In this document: one piece after another, positions 34,166 to 44,530 of the stretch
Position numbering within the stretch: position 1 is the stretch's first letter
Layout of the letters: every line of letters starts with the position of its first letter
Assembly (NCBI GenBank): GCA_019722365.1
Contig: JADFUC010000488.1
Span: 44,512 to 108,511, forward strand
Direction: 5' to 3'
Origin: Lithospermum erythrorhizon
Taxonomy: Eukaryota > Streptophyta > Magnoliopsida > Boraginales > Boraginaceae
DNA: 64,000 nucleotides
The notes under the pieces: generated by a model
The model's database searches: none
What the model saw: the letters and a program-made list of their open reading frames with translations, nothing else
Told to the model about the DNA's origin: nothing
Program-made: the position numbers and the translations under genes

Positions 34166-35639
34166 ATGGCTTAACCCTACCAAACAACCCAAAAAAGAGG
34201 GCAGGACCCAAAACCCAAAATCTTCAAACGAGAGTAGGTACTATACCAAGGTGGAAGTTCCTCGAAATCATGAGAACATGAAAATGTGAATCAATTACCC
34301 TCTAGAGGAGGAAAAGTGGAAGACATGACAGTATACTTGATGGCTACTACTATATGATGGAGGAGGAGATTTGGAGGGTACTCCGTTACGGGAATGGTGA
34401 AATTTCGAAATGGGAGAAGTTCTTTTTGTAAATCCTCCGATATCTTCGGATTGGGTTTATTTCTTTTATGAACATGTTTTTATTCACACTTCTAGTAGTA
34501 ACAATTTGAACATTAAGTTGGAGTTTGGTGGTAGATCTTACGAGTATAAGATGAGAAATTTTAGAGAAGATTTTGGGTTGTCTAGTAATGGATTTGCTAG
34601 TTATGCGGTTGATACGTGGCCTCCGAGGGAGGAGATTGAGTCGGCGGAAAATGTGACCGCTTGGTTGAATAATGGTCGGAGATTTAGAAATGGTTATCGG
34701 AAGAAAGGGGTAGTTGATTGTCTTCCGTGCTTTACTTGACTTTGTATACGAGGTAAACTAGGTTTGTGAACACACTTTTTGTGTGTCAGTCGGTGGTTCC
34801 CGTGGGTTACCGGGATAGAAATCGAGTCGGTTGGTGAACTCACGACTTACAAATTCTTCTAGCATTAAGCCAACGGATAAAATCTACCACTCTTCATTGC
34901 CTTTCATATCTCGGCGTTCGATAGGCAATACTGAAGCGCTTGACCACCGCTACGGAATCTTATCACAGTGCGTCATGGAATCTTAGGGGAGGAGATAGGG
35001 GTGTTTCAAAGGTATGCAGAATTGGGAGGCTTGCGGAATCACCAAGGACTACTTGAGACTTGCACCATCGCATATCACAATAATCGACTTTGGTGAAATG
35101 GGAAGCTAAGATCGCGAGGAGCCGTGAAGATGAAAGGCCATCGAACATGGGGGAGGAAATGGTTCGGGGAGGTAGATGACTTGGAGGATCCGGTGTTTTC
35201 GGATGATGAGGCGATGACGAGCGAGGACCGAGGATGGCGAGGATGATGATGATGATGTAGAGATGGCGATGACGGTGGCAGCCAAGTCTCTCGGGAAGTG
35301 AGGAGTAAAACATTTCAAGACCACGAGGCAAGACTAAATGACATTGTTAGAAGGCAACAAGTCATTGAGGAGAATCAAGGGATTATCATCAAAGAAAACA
35401 AGAAGCTTAAAGATTATGTGAAAGGAATTATGAAATTCCTCTCTTGTTTTGGCGATGGTAATGAAAAGTTGAAGGCCCACAAAAAGTATTTGGCTACTTC
35501 GGATGATGAGGAGACCGAGGTGGGCGATAGGACCGGCGTTGCGGGTCCGAGTACACACGGTGGTGCCTCTCCGGGGATTGGGATCGAAGACTACATCCTT
35601 GATGATGATGAGGCGGATGGTATGGGATCATTTCTTTGA
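34166..35639 (+). pseudogene. Post-pol (env-like position) gene of element C
   Basis: A pyrimidine-rich leader follows the TATA box at 33972, and the first ATG at 34166 opens a Lys/Pro-rich start (KKRAGPK, one base out of frame). The frame 34410-34739 gives a globular-looking part (FVNPPISSDWVYFFYEHVF, YKMRNFREDFGLSSNGFA). Near 35140-35260 the code is Asp/Glu-rich. The frame 35298-35639 predicts a coiled coil (about 50 residues, starting SKTFQDHEARLNDIV). It then has an acidic tail ending at 35637-35639. The position matches the env-like gene of Sireviruses. No signal peptide is seen, so an envelope role is not supported by sequence alone; it could equally be a plant-transposon-protein-like domain. 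Confidence 0.5.
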
Positions 35640-35772
35640 CGAAACTGGCCCAGTCAGAATCCAATTGAAGGGACTATGATGGCTTGGACCAATTGTCTTG
35701 TTTATGCTTATTTATGACTTGTTTAGACACATTTTTTATATACCCACTGTGAAGTGATCTCTCGAGGGGAGA

Positions 35773-35982
35773 ATGATTAGACTTATGCTTTTGTTGGTTT
35801 TACTGTTTTGGTGTTTAGTTCTCTTATCTTGTATTTGTTGGATGTTTTTTACAATAGCTTGTGTTGGTGTTTTATTATCCTATCGTGTGCCATGCTATAT
35901 TATTGCGCTTACATTTGCTTATATAGATCCATGGATGTTTTTATTCGTAAGAAAACCTTGGGAATCTTATGTTGAGGGGTGA
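35773..35982 (+). other. Short hydrophobic open frame before the polypurine tract (element C)
   Basis: This 69-codon frame is dominated by Leu, Val, Cys, Ile and Phe and would form one or two membrane segments (about residues 2-40 and 44-60). It lies between the post-pol gene and the 3' LTR. It could be a displaced membrane tail of that gene, or chance translation of T-rich 3' UTR. I favour the latter slightly. Confidence 0.3.
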
Positions 35983-36031
35983 CTTTTATGTCCCCATTTT
36001 AACCACTTAGCATAAGTCAATTTGTTATCAT

Positions 36032-36046
36032 CAAAAAGGGGGAGTT
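36032..36046 (+). other. Polypurine tract of element C
   Basis: aaaaagggggagttt directly precedes the 3' LTR. With upstream ttatcatc it is the characteristic Sirevirus plus-strand primer region. Confidence 0.8.
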
Positions 36047-37381
36047 TGTTGAATAATGGGATTCCATTCAAACCTATTTTTGAAGATAACAAATTGTTCA
36101 ATCGAACTAATCGTTTCAGTGAACATGTATTGAGTTTATTCTAAATAAGTTGAAATTTTAAAATTGTTGATCGGGAAGTCGGGAGGCTGTTAAAGGTCGA
36201 ACAAAGCATGGCTTCTTTCAAGGAGCTCGTGTTCTTCCTTTTTATAGGCGTTTGTAAGGAAACTTTTTTTAAGTATTTCGTTTTAAATTTGAGTATAGAC
36301 TTTTGCCATTTAAAGCGAATTGTGTTTGAAAAAGCGAGGTCCGTGGTTTCAAATCTTAAGTATAGATTGATTCATAGTTAAGTCTCGTACAAATGAGCGT
36401 GGCATTTGTTGAGAAATTAGCAAGCGATCGTTATTTTTTAAATTGACACTATGAACCATGGGCCGCAGAGGGGTCTCGAGGTCGATGATCGAGACGCCCG
36501 CTTAGAACCGGGTCTGCGATAGGGTCCGATGGTCCGAGACCAGACCTCGATAAAGATTACATGAGGCGGGCTTATAGCCGTTGCCCTGGTTCATCGAGGG
36601 CTCATCGAGACCCCCTGGTCTCGATGGGGTCCGCGATGCGAGGCTACCGGCTCAAAATTTGTGCCTTTATATAAGCCCCCTGCTTTGAAAACCTAAATAA
36701 CTTTTTCGCGAGCTATTTTTGAAACCTAATTTCTGAGCATTTATTTCTTTGATAAGCAAAAGGCAAAAAGTCATAACTCTCACATTTATTACTTCATAAT
36801 CTTTATTGAGAGTTTCCTAGTTGTGTGACAATTCATTCTTTCTCAAACATTTATTGTTTTGAGTGAAATCCTTGTGTGGGAAGCATAGGGTTACTATTCT
36901 AGGTTGAGTAGTACTTTGAAATCCTAAGAGTGTGTTCTTGGGTTCCCAATCTAGGTTGATTGGGAGTTGAAATCCTTAGCGGGTAGCTTGGGTCATTTAG
37001 TGTAGGCTAAGTGTTTGATAATAGGCTTGAGAGAAGTTGCTTGTGTGTAATCAAACATTTCTTATTGTGAATTATCTTTGCAAAATCGAGAGGTTGGAAA
37101 GCCGGCCAGTGATTCGGCGATGGGGAGCGAAGCTGCTGGCGTATTTTGTGTATTGTATTTCTTAACACCACACTCTTTACTTTAAGTCATCATTATTATT
37201 ACTAATCATTTTGTTGTTTTATTGTTACATTAATCATTCTCGAGCTTAGGTTATCGGGTTATCACGTTAGAGCATATTCTTATTATTTTGTAATTCGCGT
37301 TGTTAAAAATTAAAACTCAAAAAAGGGAATAATTTAACGTAAAACCTTATTCACCCCCTTTAGGTTGAATCTAGGCCAACC
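36047..37381 (+). repeat. 3' LTR of element C
   Basis: It starts tgttgaataatggg and ends near ggccaacct. It aligns along its length with 26929-28272, including the GGTCTC words and the TATA box (tatataag, near 36668). It joins sequence of element B at 37382. Confidence 0.9.
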
Positions 37382-37382
37382 T

Positions 37383-37432
37383 TGTGACCATAATAATGAG
37401 GAAGAATTTTTAAATAAAATAAAATAGTCTTC
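37383..37432 (-). repeat. 5' LTR of element B, part 2
   Basis: gaccataataatgaggaaga and following bases match the left LTR of B at about 21263-21317. This proves that C split that LTR. Confidence 0.8.
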
Positions 37433-38251
37433 TGGCCAGCGACCTCGAAGTCGGGGTTGTGCACAACTTTCTCTATAAAAGGGACCAAGGGATGAAACAG
37501 AGATATTTAGTTCGTAGAGACCCAATTGAATGAGCTCAACAAGTTGAGTTATGCTTATACTGATAATGCATTCAACCAGGGATTCAAGATGAATACCTAA
37601 AAGAAACAATCTTTCAGTTAAACAACTTTCTCACTCCCGTATCGTAAAGGATTGTCTAATGAAAAGCAGTATGTTTATCCGTTACTCAAACCAACGAGAG
37701 GCGATCATCGATCTCGGTTGGATTAACATGACTTGGTAAACAAAGTTGTGAACAACATTCCAGTAACAAAGTATAAACACAATGAATAACTTCACGGAAC
37801 ATGAGAAACTTAGTAGAGGATTCTGGTAAGTTGTAAATAAAGTAAGTCGGATTTATAACAGCATTAGTGATGTTGAAAGTTGCCCTGTCGGGTATCACGA
37901 TAAAGATGGTTATCTCTAATAGCTTATTGAAGCTGGAGAATCAAGATCTCATTGTTAAATCCGAACATGTACTCAGACAATGACACTTCTCTCAATAGTT
38001 AAATATAGAAGTGCATATATACATAAAGTTGAGAACAAAAAGTAACGAGTTAAACTAGATACTGACTAATCAATCATAGTGATATGATCATGCTAAAGAA
38101 GATATAATGAATTCTTCAAATTAGCTACTCAAGTGATGGTGCAAAGATTTAGTGGCGACTAGTACCGTCTCAATGTCATAGCGACGGTTGTGTGACAATG
38201 TATTGAATCTAACTTCAAAATTGACCTACATCATTATTATGATCTAATAAT
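37433..38251. other. Unassigned sequence between element B and the CACTA element
   Basis: Two minus-strand open stretches (37609-37334 and 37898-37686) match nothing known to me. A TATA-like ctataaaag occurs near 37472. No terminal repeats are seen. Confidence 0.35.
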
Positions 38252-39789
38252 CACTATTACAAAATAGCACTTGAAGACATCACTTACTTAGACATCATTT
38301 ATTAAAAGCGATGTCTAAGAAGCACCGAGGAGCCGTCTAAGTTACTCTTAGGCGTCGCTTTAAACGCCCGTCTAAGTTAAAAAAAATATATTGAAAAAAG
38401 AGTTAATAGTATTATTGTCCCAAAATTATTGTTCATTTTATTTTTCAAAACTTCTGTTACATGCTTTTTAAATTAGAACTCAAATAATATATTTTGTTTG
38501 CTATAATCTAAGATGATTCTGCCGATGTTTGTGTGTTAATTCTTAAGGAGTTCAATTTCAATTTCTATATTAGTGATATAAAGATTGTATATATATAAGT
38601 CTAATATTTTAGATTTGTATATCGGATAATAGGTGTATATATGAACTCTAATATTTAGTTGTGTTGTTTGCATTGTTTTCTTGAAGGGAAGCCAACCTTT
38701 TGTTTAATAGTTTTTCTTCATCATGTGCAATGAAGTTCAATTTTAGTCTCTCTCATATTTCCTATTTAGCCGAGGGAGTCTTAGTTTTTGTGTGCTTTCG
38801 GCACATTAAATGTTCTTAGGCAATTTGTTAGCCCCAACTTTCTTGCTATTGTGTCTTTGGAGGAGGATGGTAACTTGGATGCTTTTGCAAATTGTTCTTG
38901 AAGCTTAGAGTAATGCTTTGAATAGTATTACATGCAAATTATAACTTTGTTTTGAATGATTCTATCCGATTACTTAAAGCGACATACGATTAAGAGCCTA
39001 TTATTGGATTTTATGTTTGTTTGTTTATGGAGGACATTTTAAGAATCTGGAACTACCACATTCTTTTTTAAGCGTAAGTCATTTTTAAATATGTGGATGT
39101 TGATACCCCAATTAAAAGTCAAAGTTATGGGTATATAATTTGTTATTTAATTTTTCGGTATCCTTAGAAGCGTTAGTGTGATAGTAGTTTGCGGATGACA
39201 GAATTACTCATATTCAGCATAGATAGTGTGACTATCTATACAACAGATACTTCAAGACCATTATAGAGGGTGAAGAGTTTCATTGATGTGTCGCAGTATA
39301 ACTAGCTTGAGTATTTGTGGTATGAAATTATTAGTTGGTTAGATATTGAGACCTATTCGTTTAGCTATATTTTGACTTGATATATGTTGGGTTAAATGTG
39401 CGTTTAGTTACATTTGACTTATATGTTGGGATAAATATAATGTTTATATAATATGTAGCTACATTTGATTTTATGTATGTTGAGATATGTTTTGATCGAT
39501 AGTTAACTTGAGTTTGTCGATAGTTAACTTGAATAGATGTATGTTTTGTGACATTAGTAGTAATTTTTAGGTATATATATATTAATATGGGGTGAAATAT
39601 CTAAAAGAATCACGAAAAAATAGTAAATGATTAACTAGGCGCCGTCTAAGTATTAGCAGATGGCTTAAAATAACTTAGGCAGTAGCTCACACGTCCTAAG
39701 TGTTTTAACTTAGATATCGCATAAAATTACGGCGTTTTTTAGTGACGTCTAAGTGGTTTCGGTGACTTAAAGTTTTTTTTGTAGTAGTG
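38252..39789. mobile_element. Non-autonomous CACTA (En/Spm-type) DNA transposon
   Basis: The left end is cactattacaaaa and the right end, on the other strand, is cactactacaaaaaa, both matching CACTA terminal inverted repeats. Inside each end, words of the type cttagac(g/a)tc and cgtctaagt are repeated in both orientations (38300-38370 and 39640-39770). Such subterminal repeats bind transposase in this superfamily. The flanking triplets are aat and gat, close to the expected 3-bp duplication. The 1.54-kb interior has no transposase, so it would depend on another copy. Confidence 0.75.
39380..39540. repeat. Tandem duplications inside the CACTA element
   Basis: The unit tatatgttggg-taaatgt-gtttagttacatttgact recurs in two to three degenerate copies, and cgatagttaacttga occurs twice in a row. 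They lie in the interior rather than in the subterminal zones. Confidence 0.65.
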
Positions 39790-40530
39790 GATGTTTGTAT
39801 GTAAACATATACATATCATTACTATAAGTAACAAACTTTGTTGATTCCATCGCAATATAAATATTATTTTGAAGAGGTTTTTTGAATACATGATCCAAAC
39901 AAGAAATTATTTAACGAGTCGGGAAAACAACCCAGTGCCGTCCACAGTTAGGTGTTCGAATGGAATCGACCACCAAGCGACTAGCGTGTACTTGATTGTG
40001 TTGATCATTTCTTGGATCAAAGGGAGTATGGATACTCTAATAAATCACGCTGGGTTTCACGAGCGCTAAGCAGGTTTGAAGCCTTAGTACTTGAATGATG
40101 GCCATGTAGAACTTCGGAAGATAAATTATACGTGTCCCAGAAGATTCTCCTGAGAACTTATCTTTGAATGTCGATTCTTCGACATCGATGCTGAGAGGTG
40201 TTCATAAGTAATGGAGTAATGTGAGGGAGGATCATAACGAAAAATGAGCGGTATACTACAACGGTATAAATGAGAACTTGGGTACAATAAGGGATTCATA
40301 CAACTTAGGATAATCGGTAGATTTTTTAATCTTGGGGAGTTAAGGGTGATTTGGTGGCCACCACCAGAGAAGCTATGGATTGGATATCACGTGCTTGTCC
40401 ATTACCAAGAAAAGCTGCGAGGTGCGAGTTTAGTGACACATTTTTACGAAAGCTACCGACCCCATTTGGAAATCAGCGTATCGAAGAATCGTTGATACGA
40501 TATCATAAATCGGCCAAGGGGAAGTGGAGA
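39790..40530 (+). mobile_element. 3' tail of a copia element related to A
   Basis: This stretch has parallels to the 3' non-coding region of element A (tacatgatccaaacaaga; cttggatcaaagggagtatgg). It ends in a purine tract (caaggggaagtggaga) followed at once by an LTR start. No pol sequence is left, so the 5' part of the element is missing. Confidence 0.55.
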
Positions 40531-40870
40531 TGTTGGAAATATAGGTAGATCTCATAAAAATGCCTTTGAACAATTTAAGATTGAACAACCCGATTTAATC
40601 ATTCATATTATATATACAAATATATGTAAGTTCAATATATATTAATTGTTAGACAAGGTGTAATATTTTAGTATTAGCGATATTGACATTAGGGTGCGAT
40701 AGCTTACTAGGGTCCTAAATCTATATATTAATACAATAGTCGAATATATTGTTTAATATATTACTCTTATCAGTCTCGTCCCCGAAGGTCATACGAAGCG
40801 ATAAGCCGAACTATATATAAATGTATTATAAACATTAGAGTATGAATTAAATCTGAAGGAAACATTCCCC
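40531..40870 (+). repeat. LTR fragment of an A-related copia
   Basis: It starts tgttggaaatat like the 3' LTR of element A. It shares the arrangement gttcaatatat, gacattagggtgcgatagc and gaaggtcat. Similarity fades by about 40870, so the LTR appears truncated. Confidence 0.6.
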
Positions 40871-41362
40871 GAGGACAAAAAAATCAAATCTCGATCGAGT
40901 TGGTTGTGGGGTGGTGGAGATGATGAGGTTTGAGATTTTATCTCTTTAAAACTCTGAGTGTTTACTGTTGGGTAGTAGCTTAATTCAACTTACAACTAAA
41001 ACTAATGCTCATATTTGATTTACAAGAAATCAAATTCTCCCTCCATCGATATAGCCCGACCCCTTAGGAAGAAAACAAAGTTTTTCTTCGTCTTTCTTCT
41101 AGTTTATACTTCAGCATTCTAGTAAAGCGTGCGGAAGAGTTACGTAATTTCTTTGGTGTAGACGATCTTAGAATGCCTACTTGCTTGAGTATTGTGAGCA
41201 ATTTAATTTCGCTGCCTACTTGATTTGTTCGACCAAAAAGGTACACACTTGTAGTAAATTCTGTTTATTGTTTTTGTACAATCAAGTAACGTGCGAGATT
41301 AGTATCCGTTAAGTTTAGAACGATTAGGCGTTTAGACACCTGACACCTAGTTCAACTTAGGC
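40871..41362. other. Unassigned DNA
   Basis: Nothing recognised beyond short words resembling the CACTA subterminal repeats (cttaggcg near 41357). Confidence 0.35.
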
Positions 41363-41492
41363 GTTTTCTTGTAGAAGTTAAAGTTGCTCACCCCATGTAT
41401 TTTAGACGTTAAATCGAGTTTTTCGGATTTTTATGAAGATATTTTTATCATTTCATAAATAATAAATAAAATAAAAAATAAATAAATGAACT

Positions 41493-42112
41493 ACCCCCTC
41501 TTCCCTCTCCAGCTGAGCTACTCCATTCACTTTCCTCCACCAAAATCACACATCCTTATAAACAAACTCACCTAAAAAGACAAAAATCAACCTCAAAAAA
41601 TCCCAAAAAGATGTCCAATTCAAAGCCAACCGTGTTCCTAAGACACCTACGAGGTGGAAAAAGTCTTCCAACGTTTCGACAGAAACGGCAATGTTAAGAT
41701 TGGACAACAATTATTCAAAACAATAATCTAATTAAAACAAAAATTTAAGCAATATTGATTTTTTCACGAATTATTCTCAAATTGGGTTCTTTATCAATTT
41801 TGAATTTTACAGCATCATTATTATTTTTTCCAAAAAACCAAAAATCAAGTTTATGAATTATTCTCAAATTAAATTTTTGATAAATTTTGACTTTTAAGGG
41901 TTAACGGCAATTCAAAACCAACCATGCTCCTCCAAGACACCTCTGAGCATTAGCAATGTTGGATGGGTTAGCTTCGAGGAGTTTAAGGTTATGAATTGGA
42001 CATTTTTTGGGATTTTTTGAGGTTGGTTTTTGCCTTTTTGGGTGAGTTTGTTTATAAGGATGTGTGATTTTGGTGGAGGAAACTGGAGGGAGGAGAGGGG
42101 GTGATGGTGTGA
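41493..42112. repeat. Inner inverted repeat with arms of about 120 bp
   Basis: cctccaccaaaatcacacat at 41535 reappears inverted near 42061-42080. Pairing extends on both sides through catccttataaacaaactc and cctcaaaaaatccc. A transcript across it would fold into a long hairpin. Confidence 0.8.
41611..41996 (+). pseudogene. Calmodulin-like (EF-hand) gene fragments
   Basis: Near the ATG at 41611, a frame at 41651 reads EVEKVFQRFDRNGNVKI, the entering helix and first half of an EF-hand calcium loop. At 41955-41995 it reads GWVSFEEFKVMN, the second half of an EF-hand loop with its conserved Glu plus the exiting helix. The stretch between (41702-41900) is AT-rich and not coding. A second copy of the N-terminal start (aattcaaaaccaaccatgct) lies at about 41910. 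A normal calmodulin-like protein has two to four full EF-hands, so this is a rearranged fragment, unable to give a working calcium sensor. Confidence 0.6.
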
Positions 42113-43019
42113 TGTTGATGGTGATTAAGATGGTTGGAGGAGAGGTCCAGCAGGGGAGGGGGGCTGAACAGGGCGGTAGATGAATGGAAATGATGTTCAA
42201 AAATACTTTTCCGTAGATGACGATCTATAAAATTTAACTTGTTTATACCTTTTATTATATTTTTTATAATTACAATATAACTTTTTACATTTACAACAGA
42301 ATAATCCCAATATAATTTTTTTACCACTATTTCTCGATAAAAATAATTTTAATCTAAACAATCATTCGTTCTATTTTCAAATCTAAGAATATATACTAAA
42401 AAAATTTTATCGTATTTATAACCAACTCAAGAATTAATCAAGAAAGGGTTATATTTAGATAGCATTTAATAAAGAAAAACGGCATTATAAAAAATTGAAG
42501 AGGAACTAATATTTAGAAAATAAATAATTTAATAATCAAATGAAGTCATATAAATGCATAAATAGTAAAAGCGAGATTTCGAAAGAACAAAAAAAGAGAA
42601 TTAAAAAGTTAAAAATTTGAAGTGTCAAGCAAGATTTAAATCCATCGCTTCTTTACTTAACACAATTTCACATTTTCAACTAATTCTAATTTAACACGAC
42701 ATGCTGCTCAATCGAACAATCTGAGAAACGATGTCCGCCATGGGGAATTTAGGGATGGATGGGGTGCTTGGCAAGGATGTATATGAAGAGGGTGTTCATT
42801 TTCTATTTCTTTGTGTTTTATTTTTAACATATATGAAAATGACAAAATAGCCTTTGTAAAAAATTTAGAAAATTCGACGTCGCCTAAAATACATGGATGG
42901 CCAACTTTAACTCCTCTGTAAAATATTAGCCGATCAGAAAAACGAATTTTTAAATCACTGAATCCAAGATGATCGAACAGATTCTTTAACAAACGTGAGA
43001 ATCGTTGCCATTTTGCCCA

Positions 43020-43865
43020 TCTAAAATTATTGATTGTAGCTCGGAAGCTGGCAAAAATAAATTAACTTCAAATCTCCTGTTTCATAGATGACATGATCCT
43101 CAAATCTTATCGGCTGTGATTGAATCGTGTTTAACTAAATCGAATCAAATTTAATAGTATGTAATGATTATTTTTATTACATTAAATTGTGAGTAAAATT
43201 TTGACCAATGACATGTTATGGAAAAAATGATGGAGATGAGGAGACACATGTCACATGTGACCACGTAGACTATCCGGTTTCATGATCTGTTTAATCTAGT
43301 AAAGGAATTATCATTCCTCGATAATATTTACTCAATATTCTAACTCAAAAAAAAGTTTACATTACTCTTTTAAAGACGTAAAATTAATTGCTTACATTTT
43401 CTCAATGTTATTTATCACTTTTTTGTTATTAAAATATCAAATCAAACTCAACGAGCATGGGCCAATTAGCTTCGGCTATTCTTACATTTTCAATACACTT
43501 TTCGACTACTTTTCTGGGCCTCTTAATTTTACAGACATTTCCAGCATTTACAAGAAACATAACCTGAGTGAAAGATTAATTAACCTCATATATAAAAAAG
43601 ACTAGAAATTTATTTATGCAGCACCAATTGATTATTATTTTATCAATTTTTAGCACTCCATCACAAATCTCAAGTTGAGGTAGCCCCCACCTCATTAAAA
43701 GACAATTTTACCCCTATTAATAATATCCCAGAATACCAAGACAAACCATCTCAATCTTTTATTTCCCCATATTTTACTCTCTCTACGAAAGTTAAAACCA
43801 CCCCCCCCTCTTTTTTTTTTTTCTCTTTTACTCTTTCATCCTAGACTTTTTTCTTCACCTCCTCA
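43020..43865. other. AT-rich intergenic DNA
   Basis: No coding sequence is recognised. A pyrimidine tract (C-run then T-run) at about 43801-43825 precedes the duplicated TATA unit. Confidence 0.45.
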
Positions 43866-43966
43866 CCCACATCAATCGGTAATATCACAATATAAAAGTT
43901 TCAAGCTTTTCACTCTCACCCATCAATCGGTATACAATATAAAAGTTTCAAGCTTTTCACTCTCAC
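43866..43966 (+). repeat. Tandemly duplicated TATA-containing unit (about 50 bp, two copies)
   Basis: atcaatcggta-caatataaaagtttcaagcttttcactctca occurs twice back to back, with a 5-bp length difference. Each copy holds tataaaag. With the pyrimidine tract upstream it resembles a plant core promoter and leader start. No downstream gene is recognised. Confidence 0.8.
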
Positions 43967-44408
43967 CACTATGCCCAACAAGTTTTAACTTTATTTTTTG
44001 GTTCTTGTCTGTACATCGAAGTAAAGTTTTTGGTGGTTTTGTTGCTGTCGCGGCCTTCTCACAACTTAATTGTTTTACAAATCGAGGATTTTGGAAAAAT
44101 TGACTATTATAATTTTATCTTATTTCTTTTTTCATTCTCACTGGTTTTACATTTTTGTTTTTCTTACCTATTTGACCTATTTGTTAGAGATGTAGTGGAT
44201 ATATGTAAGAAAATTTGGTTTTTTCTTACCTATTTGTTTTCAAAAGTTTGGTATTTTCTTGCTTGCATGTACCCATTTGCTTTTTGTTTGTATAATGGTA
44301 AAAAGTAAGACTTTGGATTTTTTTTCTTTCGATATTGGTTTCTATTAATTAAATCTTTGACAATGTTTTGACTTTTGTCAATATGAAATTGATTTTTAGA
44401 GATATATT
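43967..44408. other. T-rich stretch after the duplicated TATA unit
   Basis: A hydrophobic 92-codon open stretch (44030-44308) is probably chance translation of T-rich DNA such as a 5' UTR intron. It has no recognised domain. Confidence 0.35.
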
Positions 44409-44530
44409 TGTATGCACTTATATGAACTCGTATACATTAGTATACAATATGCACTAGTATACATTCATAAGCACTCATGTGTACTTGTATACATTTATAT
44501 GCACTCGCATGCACTGGTATACATTCATAC
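44409..44530. repeat. Degenerate minisatellite
   Basis: Words such as gtatacatt, atgcact and gcactcgcat alternate in about six degenerate units of around 20 bp. Confidence 0.7.

Larger units (their letters stand above)
26929..37381 (+). mobile_element. Element C: Sirevirus-like Ty1/copia retrotransposon
   Basis: A full-length but degenerate element of about 10.5 kb. Two LTRs of about 1.34 kb (26929-28272 and 36047-37381), a methionine-tRNA primer-binding site, gag-pol in copia order, a post-pol gene and the tract aaaaagggggag directly before the 3' LTR define it. The tract with upstream atcatcaaaaaggggg, the large gag with extra zinc-finger region and the gene after pol fit the Sirevirus lineage. 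It sits inside the 5' LTR of element B. The duplicated target is ctaat on the left and at best cttgt on the right. Confidence 0.85.
20906..37432 (-). mobile_element. Element B: Ty1/copia retrotransposon interrupted by element C
   Basis: A minus-strand copia runs from its 5' LTR at the right (26508-26928 plus 37383-37432) to its 3' LTR at the left (20906-21319). The primer-binding site, gag, protease, integrase, RT and RNase H lie between in the expected order. The 5' LTR is split by element C. The sequence ctactaatgaccataataat, continuous in the left LTR near 21257, is divided between the two sides of C. No clear target duplication of B itself is visible. Confidence 0.85.
41363..42922. mobile_element. 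Long inverted-repeat unit carrying calmodulin-like gene pieces
   Basis: The outer arms (about 41363-41505 and 42781-42922) are inverted copies: gaagttaaagttg and catgtattttag are readable in both. Inner arms (about 41493-41620 and 41993-42112) form a second, more exact inverted repeat. Beyond the right outer arm the minus strand reads gggcaaaatggcaacg near 43018, similar to Mutator-like terminal repeats. Long arms with gene fragments inside suggest a Pack-MULE-like unit, but the left end is not clear. Confidence 0.45.

Noticed and set aside
34963..35331. Minus-strand 122-codon frame with Ser/Pro-rich sequence
   Set aside because: It is antisense to the acidic Asp/Glu codon stretch of the post-pol gene of element C, which produces Ser/Ile/Pro-rich shadows.
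44030..44308. Membrane-protein-like 92-codon frame downstream of the duplicated TATA unit
   Set aside because: Its Phe/Leu/Tyr richness follows from T-rich DNA. There is no domain and no convincing start.
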